A stretch of 64,000 nucleotides of DNA from Aphrophora alni (taxonomy: Eukaryota; Arthropoda; Insecta; Hemiptera; Aphrophoridae): the NCBI GenBank assembly GCA_963513935.1, contig OY740768.1, positions 38,806,368 through 38,870,367 on the forward strand. The letters are read 5' to 3'. Of the stretch, positions 1 through 18,752 are shown one piece after another (position 1 is the stretch's first letter; each line of letters begins with the position of its first letter). The notes beneath the pieces are model-generated. The model had not been told where the DNA came from. It did not search any database and saw only the letters and a list, made by a program, of their open reading frames with translations. The position numbers and the translations under genes were made by a program.

Positions 1-1034
1 AGGATTATTTGTTGACAGCAGGTTAAGTTGGAAGATTCATATAAATTCCATAAAAGATAAGGTTATTAAATATACAAGGATTTTCTATCCTTTTATAGTC
101 AGGACCTATTACGAACATTGTACTTTGCCTTTGTTAATTCGAAGTTAGAGTATGCTTTGACCTTATGGGGAGGGACTTATAATACTACAATGAAAGCAAT
201 TGTTGTTCAACAAAACTCATTTATTCGTATTATAGATAATAAATCAAAATTAGAACACGCTTTACCTATTTATAGAAAACTTGAGATTCTACCTATAAAA
301 AATTTGTATATTTATAAGGCATTAAAAGTTTATTATAATAAGAGTAACAAACAAAGAGAAGATATTCGAAATCCTACTGTAATCCTTAGAAATACATTGT
401 ATGCGTATGTTCCAAGACCTAGACTTACCTTATATAAAAAGTTTTTCACCTATCTTGCTCCGAAATTTTATAATTACTTGCCCCATCAAATTAAAATTGT
501 TAAAAAGTTAAGTAAATTCTTAAGATTGTTAAAAACATATCTTCTGTTTCATGATAATATTTTTATGTTTTATGACTGTTTAGAATAAGATATGACTTAC
601 AAGGATATTTTTTGTGTTGTTTTATTGTTAGGTTTAAGAATACTTATTTGATTAGGGTAAGATTTTTTTTTGTTTTTTGTGTTAACTAAGATATATATTT
701 TTCTATTTTGGCATAATTAATATTATTTATATAAAAAAAATTGTTTGTCCTGTATAAATAATAAGTAGTCTTTGTCTTTTGTTGTTTCTTCCATGTTGAG
801 TGATGAACATATTTTAACAAAGTTCGGTGAATCATCAAATGTAACCGATCAGCCGCCACCTCTATCTCTAGCTCTTGTCTTACAGATTCTAAGTTTCATG
901 TGTATCACCCCAAACAGCTTTTTTTTTATAAACCTCTGGGTCAGACTTTATTAGTCTTAAGTTTGTAAAGTTTTGTAATCTGAACATGTATATGTATATA
1001 GTTGACTAATAAAGATATTTCATTTCATTTCATA
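1..1034 (+). mobile_element. 5'-truncated non-LTR retrotransposon (LINE), 3' end
   Basis: This is the C-terminal end of a LINE ORF2 plus its 3' UTR, cut by the window edge. The open stretch 118-588 has the residues typical of the region downstream of reverse transcriptase in CR1/jockey-type elements: a FVNSKLEYALTLWGG segment, then the IVVQQNSFIRII and LPIYRKLEILPIKNLYIYKA blocks. Upstream (1-105) the matching RLSWKIHINSI block is in another frame, so the ORF carries at least one frameshift near 105 and is dead. The 3' end shows a GACTAATAAAGA polyadenylation-like stretch at about 1003-1014 and then TTTCA repeats to about 1034, a microsatellite tail seen in CR1-like LINEs. The short open frame at 772-954 lies in this UTR and is not a gene. 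Clade assignment (CR1 versus jockey) is uncertain. Confidence 0.75.
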
Positions 1035-1039
1035 TAGGA

Positions 1040-1110
1040 AGAGAACAAGAGTTAGTCAAGAAAGACCAGATAGGAAATATTAAAGAGACGGATCTAACGA
1101 AGGTGAAACT
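1040..1110 (+). repeat. Dispersed repeat, copy 1 of 4
   Basis: The segment contains AGACCAGATAGGAAA next to a gaagag/aacaagag purine-rich run. Related copies, sharing a GATAGG-centred core, lie at about 10955-11060 (same strand), 26560-26800 and 56345-56580 (opposite strand). The element family is not identified. Confidence 0.4.
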
Positions 1111-1130
1111 TTAGGTGAAAATAGGTAAAA

Positions 1131-4100
1131 AGACTTCTGAGGGTAAAACGTTAGAAAATAAAAAGAATAAATATTCATTCCGTGTAATTTTTTTACGTTC
1201 TATGTAATTTATATATTTACAAGGAGAAATATTTGGGACCTGTTGATATTTTCTCATGAGAAATTATTATAGCGACAGATAAAGTCCATCCATAAAATAT
1301 GATCTTAATGACAGAGCAATGAAATTAAAAAAAAAACTATTCGTATTACTTTTTGGTGGGAAGTTAGCCCCCTACCAGTAATAGAAATGTAATAATTAAA
1401 ATCTAAAAAGTGAGAGTCAAATTGAAATGGTAAGCAAATGTAAGGAGGAGAATAAAAGTACTAAATATTACAAACAACAGAAATCTTTATGTTGAATATA
1501 CATTTTCATATTCAAGCGAAAAACAGGCAGAAATTATTTTTATTGATATATACAGCTTATTTATTAATAGTAACTACAACGTAAAATCATTCATCACATT
1601 ATTGGTGATTTATTTCTTCTACAATTAGAATATTATGTATACCTATCTGCATTTCTTATGGAAGTTTCTTCATACTTTAAAATGACACTTACTTATTTAA
1701 TATCTTAAACAACTCTACATGAATCTCATATGTTGCCTATAATTTGAGATATAAAATGGCTTTAATAAAATAAAATAGAAGTAATAATATTTCACTGCCA
1801 AACTATTTTTTAAGGTAATTTGAAATAAAAGTAAAAAGTTAAATATAAATATTATATCCACAATGGCAAATTACAATAATAAACTCATTTACCATATTCT
1901 TGGTAATTTAATTTGTTCTACAATGATCTTTAATCAGCAGAATTACCTTATAATACAAATTAATCTAGCTGCTGTAGTACTTCCGCTTATAACAGAAAAA
2001 TAATATCTTCTATAACTAAATTAACTCAAATCTGTTATAACAAATTGTCTCAAAATATTTTTTCTCACAAGTCCTCTTTGAATGACATACATTATTTGGA
2101 AAGAGAATTTATAAAGCTAGTGACTACAATTTATCAAAATAAAGGAATAACAATATTCGATATTTGATTATAAACATATTTATTAAGTTAATTTGATTAA
2201 TCTAACAAAAAGTTATAAATATTATATCCTTCATAACATTTGAAGAAAATTAGAAAAATGTACACTTTGTAGGTAATTTTTAATTATTAGTATTAATACA
2301 TACATTCTTATTGTTGAAGATATAAAAATAAATGTAAAAAATCATAACATTAATGTATGTTTTACATCTAACATTAATAAAATTAAATAGGGATTGTGCA
2401 TATATTTATATAAATATAAATACTAATATAAATTAATACTAATATAAATTAATGGTCATATAATTTATATGAAAGTTATTAGTTTTATTTTGTTGCTAAT
2501 TCTCATTGTGGTACAGGTATCAAGAGAAAACAAACATAAGTATTGAAGATAACGTTGTATCGAGTTAAATCAAGACATACAAAATAATTTATATGAATTA
2601 TTTAATATAACACATTAAGGCTCACTAATGTATAGACAATAGAAAAGCCTATTTTTATTAGATAAAAATGCTTTACAAGATAAAAAATATACTAATAATA
2701 CCATTTGTGTTATGTTTGTGATATTTTTGTTTTCTTAACTATATGTTACCCTTGAATACAATAAAATTGCATTTATATCATTCAACATAACTCATTATAT
2801 ATTAAATTACAAAAGCCTATTATTTATTAGCTATAAATAGTTTAGAAATTTAAAAATAGAAATAAAGTTTCATTTAATTTTAACAAATAATAAATTGTGG
2901 AAAATGTTTAATGCTTTACGTTTATATAAAAATGCTAATACATTAATAAATCTGTTTTTGTACCTTAATAAATTATCTAAATTAATATTTATGTCTTATA
3001 ATAATTATTAAAATAAACCACAATAATAATTAATTTTACTCTTTCTCTCCTATGCACCGTGAAATGTGACAATGGCATAATATATAAGCACAATTCCAGT
3101 ATATTCTAAAACAAATAAAGCATGTGGTTAAATACAGTAACTAAACATAATGTCTTCTAAGCTCTAGAGACTGTTTTAAAGGTTTTGTACTATTTGTAAG
3201 ACTTCAGACAATATTTGGAGATTTTTATTGAACGAAAAATAATTATTTTAAAGTGCAAAAGTATAAATAGCTAACTTGTTATAGGATTTATGTTTGAACC
3301 ATATTTTGCTTAAATATATTTGAACCGAATAAAATTTTAAAACTAATTTCAATTGTTAATACAAATATCGTTAAAGGTTAAAACTATATTTTAGAATTAT
3401 TTTTAAATATATTAATTACGTAGAAATTACGTAGATAACATAATAATTATTAATGATGTGTTTTATTTACTTTAAAAAAAATAAAAATCTATATCATAAT
3501 TTTTAATAGTTTTTAAAGAATGTGTATAAAGTACGTGATCCTATTAATTAAATTGTTGAAATTTGCTCCAGAAAAACTGATAAATATATTATGTTATACT
3601 AACTATGTAATGATTATTATAATAATTATTGTAGTGATAGCTATTCAAAATTTGTGGAAGCAATACAGAACGTAAAATAAATATTGAAGCGAAATGTTTT
3701 TTAAAGTATGAGAAATCTTTTAACAAAACTAAACCTCTGATTATCTGAAGACATAAGCTATGTTAATAATACAACATCTAAAACATTTATGAAGGGTGCA
3801 CAGGAAAAACGATCAAAGTCACAAAATCAAACTTTTGAGGAAATTTTTTTTTATGTTTTCATTTAGTGTTAGGAAATATACAACTATTTTTTATACAGGT
3901 GCAGGATACATAATATGGTATTGGATATATATTTTTATACATTGTCTACTATATTTTTCGATATTTTCATTTTTTAAGGTTTAATAAAAAAAAGCCAAGC
4001 AAATACACAACTTGCAATGGAATAACGATCAATGACAATTGACTATGATCTTCCCCCCCCTCTGTATAACTAACGCTTCTGCCCACTAGAACTATACTCA

Positions 4101-4381
4101 CATGCTGATGCTTCAATTTACAGAGCAGTTGCAAGGTATTTTTACTGTATAGCCTACTTTTAATAAGTTGTTCTTACTATTAAATAAACTATGTGTAAAT
4201 AAGGGACAATAAATAAAATTAAAAAAACAATAATGGAATGAAAGAACTCTACAATTCAATTCTTGTTATTTTATGGTTATATAGTGGACTACATCATTGT
4301 TTAACATTATTATTCGGCAAAAAGTTCCATTGAAGTAATTAATTAATTAATGTAAATCCTTGTCATTTTCTCTTCTTAAAC
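1131..4381. other. AT-rich non-coding stretch
   Basis: No exon, structural RNA or transposon domain is recognised. Short sequence blocks near 1587-1624 and 1883-1922 (a TTCTACAAT ending preceded by a TTGGTAATTTA-like core) resemble each other and the reverse complement of 13146-13190, suggesting an old dispersed repeat. Confidence 0.5.
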
Positions 4382-4475
4382 CTAATCGTCATCCATACTA
4401 GCTAAGGAGTCTTCACTGTCTGATGGCTCATCAGCACTGGTTTTGAGACTGTCGATCATTTTCTTTCCTTCTGGA
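4382..4475 (-). other. Possible terminal coding exon of an unidentified gene
   Basis: On the minus strand a TTTTGCAG acceptor ends at 4476. It is followed by an open frame of about 30 codons reading PEGKKMIDSLKTS, then an acidic serine-rich tail (DEPSDSEDSLASMDDD) and a TAG stop at 4382-4384. Base composition is clearly less AT-rich than the surroundings. Acidic Ser/Asp tails of this kind are common C-termini of eukaryotic proteins. I found no upstream exon that joins to it, and it does not resemble the GR exons nearby. It may be a real last exon, a captured gene fragment or chance. Confidence 0.25.
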
Positions 4476-4771
4476 CTGCAAAAGCATTTTAAATATTGAA
4501 ATCGTTGTATTTTGTAACGCTGATTGGCAACTGGTGTAGATGTAGTTCTACACTTAATTTGGACCTCCTGTCTTTAAATAGAGGTCGATGCAAAATCATT
4601 CCTGATATTACTTGAGTCACCAATATTTTCTAACAGGCCGTGTTGGAAATGGGTATTTGTTTAGAAACAATTGGCTAAGATATTCATACTAAATGCTAGA
4701 GCTTACGTGTCCAAAAAGACGTTTTCGTTGCGTGTATACGAATGATTTCTTGAATAATAACTTAACTTTAT

Positions 4772-4864
4772 ATTCAGTATAAATGGTAGTTTTATTTCAA
4801 ACAACCGTCATCCTGGGAACTCTGGCATCTTCACTAGTTGTCTCAGGAGGTGCTTTGTGCGTAA
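4772..4864 (-). pseudogene. Gustatory receptor pseudogene, exon 4 relic
   Basis: On the minus strand a TTTTCAG acceptor is followed by 31 codons with the same layout as exon 4 of the intact GRs: LVKMPEFPG, then RLFEIKLPFILN. These match the FSxCGLFEVNLPFTVK block. The cysteine after PG is a TGA stop. The 3' splice partner is lost: the usual AAG|gt donor reads AATAT. The length (31 codons) places it with GR-C and GR-D rather than GR-A. No exon 1-3 or exon 5 partners are visible nearby, so this is an orphan exon of a dead GR copy lying just upstream of GR-A on the opposite strand. Confidence 0.8.
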
Positions 4865-5538
4865 CTGAAAATAAGACAACAAATTTAAGACAATTTTATG
4901 TCACAAATGAAATTAAAATAAAATGATCATATACCCACAAATTACCTAAATTTGACATAAAATGATATTTGACATAAGTTAGTTGTATGAAAAAAGGTTT
5001 TATTTATATAGGTATGTTGGATTAAGAAAATAAAAGTTCCTTGCAAATTTTAGTTAAATTATTTAATTCAACAAACATAGCGTTATTTACGTTTTAATAA
5101 TTCATTAGCTAATAAAGAGAACTAAAGAGCTAACTATTTAACCATATGGTTGTGTTGCTGTGTGTGTGAGGAAGTTTATGTGCAGCATTATTTATAATGA
5201 ATACTTTTTATCTAAGAATATAAATATCCATAATCTTGGAAAACAAGTGTTCAATTTACCAGTTTGTTGTTTGATTTTATTCCTTTATTGATTGATTTCG
5301 AATAAGTACATTCGAATGAAATTGTTGTTTGCTTGATGACGTTATAATCTAATAATTTTCTGTATTATAAAACCTAATAGATATATAAAGGCTATCGAAT
5401 GAATTTTTGCATATCAATTTACATATTTGCATACTTCGACGTAGGGTAAAAGCATATTCATTAAAGAAAATACATTATTTCTATAAGCTTCATCATTCAC
5501 AACGTAACCTGTAAATTCAATTGTAGAATATTAATATA
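4865..5538. other. Spacer upstream of GR-A
   Basis: This AT-rich sequence should contain the GR-A promoter and 5' UTR. No TATA box or initiator can be singled out against the AT background. Confidence 0.4.
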
Positions 5539-11640
<6,102 letters not shown>

Positions 11641-11654
11641 GATGGCGCGTGTAA

Positions 11655-11660
11655 AATAAA
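11655..11660 (+). promoter_or_regulatory. Candidate polyadenylation signal of GR-A
   Basis: An AATAAA hexamer lies 15 bp after the GR-A stop codon. A second candidate (AATAAAA) follows at about 11676. In sequence this AT-rich such hexamers are frequent, so the assignment rests mainly on position. Confidence 0.4.
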
Positions 11661-13564
11661 ATATTATTATAATTTAATAAAATCCTAGTTATAATAAAAT
11701 AAGTAAGTTAATTAAACTAATTCAATATGTTGGAAGAACATGTGATAGTAATTTCATATAAATTTATGTAATTAAATGTTTAAAACTGGATGTTATTAGT
11801 GAAAATAGAATAAACTATAACTGATATCTTGATTGAACTAGAATATTCCTGTTAAGTTAATTTTACGTTTTCTGATTTAAATATACCTATAAATATTCGA
11901 TTAACTAAATTGTTTAATATGCCGATTTGTACGTAAAACGATTTACATACATACCAAATATATTCAAGTGAAACTTAATTAAAATTATTTTAATAATATA
12001 TTTTTTTATGATAATAAATCCTGTTAAATTATCTATAGTTCTTAAGTGTGGAAATGATTTAGGATTAATCTAGAAGCTATAAATTAAAACATTATTAGGG
12101 CAGTGCCTTTTTAATCTTCCACCATATTATAATTAAGTTTGACTGTTCTCCATAAAACAATTACTAATTATAACAATCAATCTATTATGAATGCAACTTT
12201 ATATTAGTATAAATCTTGGACTATACATTTCATGTTATTAAAGGTTGATTAAAATGGTTAGGATTTTGTTATTTTTATATTTTACATTTTAATCCTTCTC
12301 AAAATAAAAATAATATGTATTATCCCGATTTTATTCTAATGTATAACACTTAAAATATTTTACAATTATCAAGAAAAGTTTGTTACCATTAAATAACTGG
12401 CGAATAAAGTTTAAAGTGTTGACAATTTTAAACAATGTATCTAGAATAACTTTTCACAGTAGCTCAATTTGAAATTGAAATCTAGCATATACATATTTAA
12501 ATTATTACACTTTATTATGTAGAATAGATTAATTATTTGAATTCAAGTAAAATATGGTCAAAATATTACATATTAATCATTGTAGAATATAAAATTAATT
12601 TAATTTAATTAAACAAATGGTTTGATTATTTAAGCTTGAGTACATCGTACATAATTAATTGTTAAGAGAACACAAGTTCAAGTTCTTGGTTTTCAATGCA
12701 CAAGAAGTCTCGAGCAATGTATTATAACAAACTTTTTTATTTATTTTCCCACTTTGTTGATTGAAGGTCACGATCTAAGTTGGTATTAAGGATAAAATAT
12801 TGATTTTGTCACTTTTAATAACTTCAATCAAATCATTTTAATCAAAATGACAATCAAATTGGTACGAATTTTTGTTATTGTTTCATGCAATTTAACTTTG
12901 ATGATTATAGTTTTTTATTTTTTATTTACTGTACAACAGTCTTTAGGAAAGAATTTGTGGGAATAAAACCTATTAAAGATATTACATTATGAAAGGTTTT
13001 TCTCGTATTATTGTCAACATTTTTGTTAAGTTACTGAAAGGTTTTCTGATATTACAGTCAACCTATTTGTTAAGTTATTTATAATAGATAAAATTCATTT
13101 AAAATTTGAAATGTACATTCCGCTGCAATTAGTTTAATTTCTATTATCAGGTTGTTCATTGTAGAAGAAATCAATTACCAGGAATATGATGAATGATTGC
13201 ATTACTGTACTGACTGTTAATAAAAAAACTGTGAATACCTATTAAAAGTTGTTTTTTTTATTTACATTTACAGAAAGGTAAATATTCATATAATGATGAA
13301 ACTTAGAAAACTTAATAACGTTGTACATGGTAGTAAAACTAAAATGTTCTTTTAATTTGACAATTTATATTTTGGTTTGTACTTAGTAATGTTGTGTTAG
13401 TGTACAAAATGTGATTTCAAATATTTAATAAATTGCTACAAATATGTATTCGTTATTCAAAATTTGTATTTCCACACTAAAATTCAATATTCATTTTTAT
13501 GTCTCCAATTGCAATAGTTTAACAACTAAATAATGTATATTTATAATATTAATATATATATATA
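11661..13564. other. AT-rich spacer downstream of GR-A
   Basis: No gene is recognised. At about 12987-13078 a 50-bp unit (GAAAGGTTTTxCT...GTCAAC...TTGTTAAGTTA) is present twice in tandem. Confidence 0.5.
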
Positions 13565-13599
13565 TTGTTTCCGTCTTGCAATTTTTTTTGTAGTGTAAT

Positions 13600-13635
13600 A
13601 CTAAGCGTGTTTCAGGAACAAGTTCCCATCTTCAG
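13600..13635 (-). ncRNA. Hammerhead-like ribozyme motif (left arm)
   Basis: On the minus strand: CTGAAGA (13635-13629), T, then a hairpin GGGAAC-TT-GTTCCT, GAAAC, then ACGCTTA. The core elements CTGANGA and GAAA and a paired stem II are present. The extra T between the core A and stem II, the weak stem III (CACGC) and a stem I of only 2 bp (AC/GT) argue that this copy is decayed or non-catalytic. Confidence 0.4.
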
Positions 13636-13787
13636 GTTTTATATAAAATATTTACTCACATGTGAGCACGTCATATACTTTGTTTTTGTTTTAATTATAC
13701 GTGCAATAATTCGTGCATGGTTTGTGTGTATGTGTATGTTTGTGTTAAACTATGACGTGCTGACATGTGAGTAAATATTTCCCCAAC

Positions 13788-13821
13788 CTGAAGATGGGAA
13801 CTTGTTCCTGAAACGCGCGTA
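13788..13821 (+). ncRNA. Hammerhead-like ribozyme motif (right arm)
   Basis: CTGAAGA (13788-13794), T, the same GGGAAC-TT-GTTCCT hairpin, GAAA (13810-13813), the palindrome CGCGCG, then T and A as a candidate U16.1-A17 cleavage position. Stem III would be only 2-3 bp in cis; the palindrome could instead pair in a dimer, as reported for Penelope-type hammerheads. Stem I is 2 bp only. Confidence 0.45.
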
Positions 13822-13860
13822 GTAAACACTACAAAAAAAAAAATTGCAAGACGGAAACAA

Positions 13861-16800
13861 GGTATATATATTATATTATATATATGTATTATAAATATAC
13901 ATTATTTAGTTGTTAAAATTCAATGTATATTTACGTACTTATTAAATGGATTGTACTCTGTGCTTCGTAGAAAAAAAAAATACAATAAATCTATTTAAAA
14001 ATATCACATAAATCGTCCTATTCGTACGAGCTTTGAAGACAACAGAGTGTTTTAATAATATTTTATATAAAAATCAGTTTTTTTCAAATTAAAAATCGTC
14101 TTTGTTTTGTACCATTGGTCTTCATGACGTGATGTAACGTCTGAAAGTCAGAAGTCCGGTCATTTTTACTACTTAAACTTTTATAATAAACTGGCGAGTT
14201 TTATATGCACATTTTACGTTATTTTCTTAACTTCCAGATTGTACTATTGACATTTTTATATACCTACGCTTAAAAATGGTCATTATATTTTTAATTAAAT
14301 TTTTAGAAATGTTCAGATCATGATATGAAGAAAATAAACCAAATTCATATCTTCTACCATGATAATTTATAAGTATAATGAATAGAAGTTTATTAATAAC
14401 TGATTACAGAAGGTGAATGTCTTTTGATATAGAAATGGAGTGACATGTGTTTGATACATGTCTGTGTATTTCTTCCACTGTGCAAATGTCTGGAAATGAT
14501 TTTTAAGGATAATAATGTGTATGTAGTAAATTTATCTAGTATTGAAATTAAAGTGCAATAATACTATATGGACTTAAATAAACACTTTAAAAGTTTGGAT
14601 AAAACGTAACAATCACGTGTGAAAACTAATTTCTGTTTTTTATCGTCGTATTATTTTTTGTATATTGTATGGAGATCAATATGTAAAATAAATAAATAAA
14701 CAAAAAAACAACCAACACGTTCGGCTAGGTAAGGAATATTTAGAGAGTTAAATTAATGTTTAAACTAGCTCATATGTGTTGGGGAAGTTTATGAAAAAAT
14801 AGACGTATGGACAAAATACAAAATATAAAATGCAATATAGATTTTGGATGTTTTTAAAAGTATACACATGCCTAGAAATATACTACAAGAAATAAAGTCC
14901 AGATCTGTAAAAAAACATTTAAAAATTGCAATCAGGAAGAACTAAAAAAAAAAAAAAAAAAAAAAAAACAAAAACAAAAACAAAAAACTAGTTGTCCAAT
15001 ATTACACAAAGAGTTAGCAAATTTCAACAGCTGATTCTTAGCAGTTGATTTATTTTCAAGTAAAGAACTAAATTTTGAGGTTTAAGCTTATATTAAATCG
15101 TTTTGAGCTAATAAATTTTTGTTTAAAACCGTAACAGTAAACAAAATGTAAAATAATGAATAAATTATAAACAAGAATTAAAAAATACTACAGTAAATTC
15201 CCCTCCCCCCCCTACTTAAAGGGATTTTCGTAAGTATCTTAAGAAATTATCATTTTTGTTAAATTAACCAATGTCATGATGGACTCTATCATAATTTTTC
15301 GTTCATAATTCCGTTATCTATTTCAAACATACAATAAAGTTGGAAGTGTCCTTAATTTGTTTAAGAAATACAATTTCGTTGGTTTTATTTTTGTACATAT
15401 TTCTAGATACTTAGCACGGAAAAATTTAATAGGCGTTATTTTGAAATATTTAAATTCACGTTTGAATTTTTTATATAATTCAAAGCAATGGATTTTATTA
15501 TTTTTATTAAAAGTATTAGAATTCCAAAATACATCGGTTCTAAGTAAATCTTGATTGTTGTAGACTTCTACCAAGAAAAATATGTGTCTTGTTTTTTGTC
15601 AAAATCTCACATAATAAATAAATGTTTTGTTTGTTATTAAAAATGAAGATTTTGTCATTTTCTGAGATTTTTGTAAATTTAATAGTATTTGAAGTATTCG
15701 ATATTAAATATTTTAAACGATTTCCATTTTGAATAAATTACATGCAAATCAATAATTATTTTCAGTACACTTAGAAATCGTACTATCTAAAATTTATATA
15801 CGGAATGAATCTGAAGTAAATTTGTTTTCTATTTATGAATTTATAATGTTTTCTTTTGTAAAAAAATGGTGGACATATGGAAAACTAAGTTTTTTCGGAA
15901 GCATTATTAATTTAAATTCTTTCTTTATCCTTAACCACAAAATGTTTGCCTAAAGTTGAACAGTTTACTTACAGTACAGACTGTATAATGGAAGCTTTAC
16001 AACTGACAACGAATGTTTTTGGCATTACTAAGAATTTTCCATTTTAAACTGTTAGTATGTATAACATTGATTTACTTGATTACATTGAGTTAATTTTTGT
16101 TGACTTTCATTATATCTAATTTAAATTTCCGCTTCTTCATGCAATTTGGAATCCTCAATAATTTAGGTCTACAATGAATATATCTTAATTAATTTTAAAC
16201 TTTAAGCATTCTAGCGACTGTTGTTAAAAAAAATAATTTTGACGTTGTTTCCTAAGATAATTATAGGGCATAGAATATTATGAAAAAAATAGCTAAATAA
16301 AAGTGACAATATAACAAAATTGTCGCTATACAACCTAAATTTTGTTTTTAATAATTTTGTTAAAATAGATAAAATGCTTGTTTGAGTATACAATTTAAGA
16401 ATAACACATTTTTATTAATGTATTATAGATTGTAATTCAATTTTGTTTCCGAATTACATAAATCTGCGCCAACATGTCTTTAGATGTAAAATAAAGTAAA
16501 AACAATCACAATAACATTTTTCCAATACGAGTAGTCCTATTAAGATATTGTTTAATTTTAATAATATTCCCATGCTAAAAGTAAATAAGTAAAATACATT
16601 AAGTTTGATTCTAATCCGGGTCCTTATATTTTAGCTTACGTTTGTGTTATAATACGTAAATCAGCTAAAGAAATTTACAGTTTACCAATTAACAATCAAT
16701 ACAGTGATATTGAAATCACTCATCTCATTACAGGATGTCAACACCTACAACGACTGCAGCAGAATTATTTGTTATTATACATTATACATGTAACTAGTAT

Positions 16801-17598
16801 TTATGTCTTTTCTAGAATTTGACTTAATTCATGCATTTTTTACATTACATAAGTAAATTAACATTATTAGTGAATGTAGACTGTAGTATAAGTGAAAGAA
16901 ACGTTTTTAAACATTTTTATATTTCTAGCCACCGTAACTGTACAATAAATTAAAAGATTTATTACCTTTTTTGGTCCATCACAATCCTTATTTGGATATA
17001 ACTCTGTGAGCAGTGTACATCTGACACTCAATAATGAATAAAAATGGTGACTCCATGAATTTTGTTTCTGAAAAAGCTTGTTTAATTGTCTTGTATATAT
17101 GTTGTGTGTTTTGTATTTTAATGATGCAATTAAACTGATCTGATAATGATAATTTTAATTGACGAAATCAGTAATTGAATGAAGTTATTTCAAATAAGGA
17201 TTTGCAATTTGAACTGATCTGATAATGACAGTTTTAATTGACGAAATCAGTAATTGAATGAAGTTATTTTAAACAAGGAGTGTGACGAACAAAAATGTCA
17301 TTTTTAATTCTAGCACATAATATTAAAATTATCGGTTTAAATTGTTCATTAATATTATTAAACATAACTGTGATTAATCATTTGATCTTGTGTAGCTTTA
17401 TATAAGTTAAAAATGATTTAAATACATTAAAGTCTAGTTTTGTTATATGTATTTGTTTTACAATAAACGTATTAGTAGTAAAAAGGTGATTAAATGAATA
17501 TATATCTTTTTATGATTGAATTTGTTTGACTTAACAACAAACTATATTTCTCATATTCGCTTGATTTTTGTAAATGTTGATATTCCAGCTGGCTAGTC
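13861..17598. other. AT-rich spacer
   Basis: No gene is recognised. It contains an A26-type run followed by CAAAAA units at about 14944-14988, possibly the tail of an old retroelement. Overlapping low-complexity open frames on both strands at about 15323-15574 have no recognisable domain. A 79-bp tandem duplication at 17130-17285 is listed separately. Confidence 0.45.
17130..17285. repeat. Tandem duplication, 79-bp unit, two copies
   Basis: AACTGATCTGATAATGA begins at about 17133 and again at about 17212. The copies stay alike through GACGAAATCAGTAATTGAAT and the following GAAGTTATTT, differing by a few substitutions. Confidence 0.9.
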
Positions 17599-17649
17599 TT
17601 ACTGAGCTTGAAATGGTACAATAGCATACAACAGCTTTATACCAGACAC
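17599..17649 (-). pseudogene. Gustatory receptor pseudogene, exon 5 relic
   Basis: Seventeen codons on the minus strand read VSGIKLLYAIVPFQAQ and then TAA. This is the same length and position pattern as the last exons of the intact GRs, and is closest to VSGIMLTYAIVTFQA of GR-C and GR-D. The signature Thr of TYxxxxxQ is Leu and the splice acceptor AG reads AA, so it cannot be spliced normally. About 100 bp further upstream (17755-17800) the sequence resembles intron 4 of GR-C near 31045-31080, so the duplicated block included intron. The remaining exons are absent; an R1-clade LINE relic begins at 18.75 kb, where they might have been. Confidence 0.85.
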
Positions 17650-18219
17650 TTATAGAATTAATAACAATTTAATAATAAAATCTTAATTAACCAGTGATTG
17701 CAATTAAAGTTTTATAAATAAACCTCAAACACAATTCGTATTAACTTATTGTTCGTAACCATACAAGACGGTTGAGTCCACCAAGTCTAGGGGATAATTC
17801 TTCTCATAAATTTGTAATTAGAAAAATATAATAAATGTTATGTTTAAACATTTAGAATGAATAATTTGCAAGTGTTATGATTTTATAGAGTTGTGTAAAG
17901 ATTGAAAACTTTGAAAGAGATAAATCTTTCAAGTTTGCTATAAGATGATTACAATATAAAATCCAACATCCGATCATCTCAAAGTTTGTTGCAACTCTAC
18001 AGTCTAAATAAATGAACTTATTCTATGTAGTCAAGTTGTGTATAAGAACAATAGTTTTTAATGTTAGTTAATACAAATTGTTTTAGTAAATTTATATTAT
18101 TAAACCAGCATATGAAGCTCGACAACTTAAATGTTTTCACTTTCATTTATTTTATGTATATAGATATGACACCCACATTTAGTTATTTTTAATATTCGAA
18201 AAGTTGTTATTATATACTC

Positions 18220-18264
<45 letters not shown>

Positions 18265-18752
18265 GATCATGAGAGCAGAGAACATGTTTCGAGGACATTC
18301 AAAATCTAAACTCAATTTTAAGGGAAGGCTATTTGTTTACATAACAGTCAGTTTTGAAAATGGATGTGAGAGAATGCGAGGGAAATACTTGCGCTCAGTT
18401 TATATTTATTATTATTGACATTATTTACAATAGTTTCTTAAATATAAAATGAATTAAAAAATATGTCTTTTATATGATATAGGAAAAATAGATGATATTA
18501 CTAATATAATATATACTAGATACATATATAAATATCTGTATTTCTCGGTTTTTACTGAAAGTTGTATTCTAAATTAAAAAGATCTCGTTATGAGGATAAT
18601 AGTGTGTCATGATGTGTAGCAAATTGGTATTTTATAAATGTATGAATCCTCTAGTTCACCGACTGTTGAATCAAGGCCTAAAAATAACGAATGCACTTTC
18701 CAAAACTTGTTACGTTATTACACATATTTATGAACTGTTTGTTTTCCTATTT
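17650..18752. other. Decayed GR intron sequence and TA microsatellite
   Basis: The first part resembles the last intron of GR-C (CAAGAC-GTTG-GTC block). A TA dinucleotide run of about 40 bp occupies 18222-18262. Nothing else is recognised. Confidence 0.5.

Larger units (their letters stand above)
13565..13860. mobile_element. Foldback element carrying hammerhead-like motifs on both arms
   Basis: Two arms of about 112 bp (13565-13676 and 13749-13860) are near-perfect reverse complements, separated by a spacer of about 72 bp. The outer ends read TTGTTTCCGTCTTGCAATT and its complement, and the insertion sits in a TA-rich tract. There is no coding capacity; the open frame across the element is an artefact. 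Each arm contains a CTGAAGA-hairpin-GAAAC block reading outwards from the spacer. The structure fits a non-autonomous foldback/MITE or a head-to-head pair of a small hammerhead-bearing retroelement fragment. The superfamily is not identified. Confidence 0.75.

Noticed and set aside
772..954. Open frame of 60 codons on +
   Set aside because: It lies in the 3' UTR of the LINE fragment and has no recognisable domain.
13565..13774. Open frame of 69 codons on +
   Set aside because: It covers the left arm and spacer of a foldback element; no protein similarity.
15323..15574. Overlapping open frames on both strands
   Set aside because: Low-complexity Lys/Asn/Phe/Tyr-rich translation in AT-rich DNA, with no domain and no splice context.
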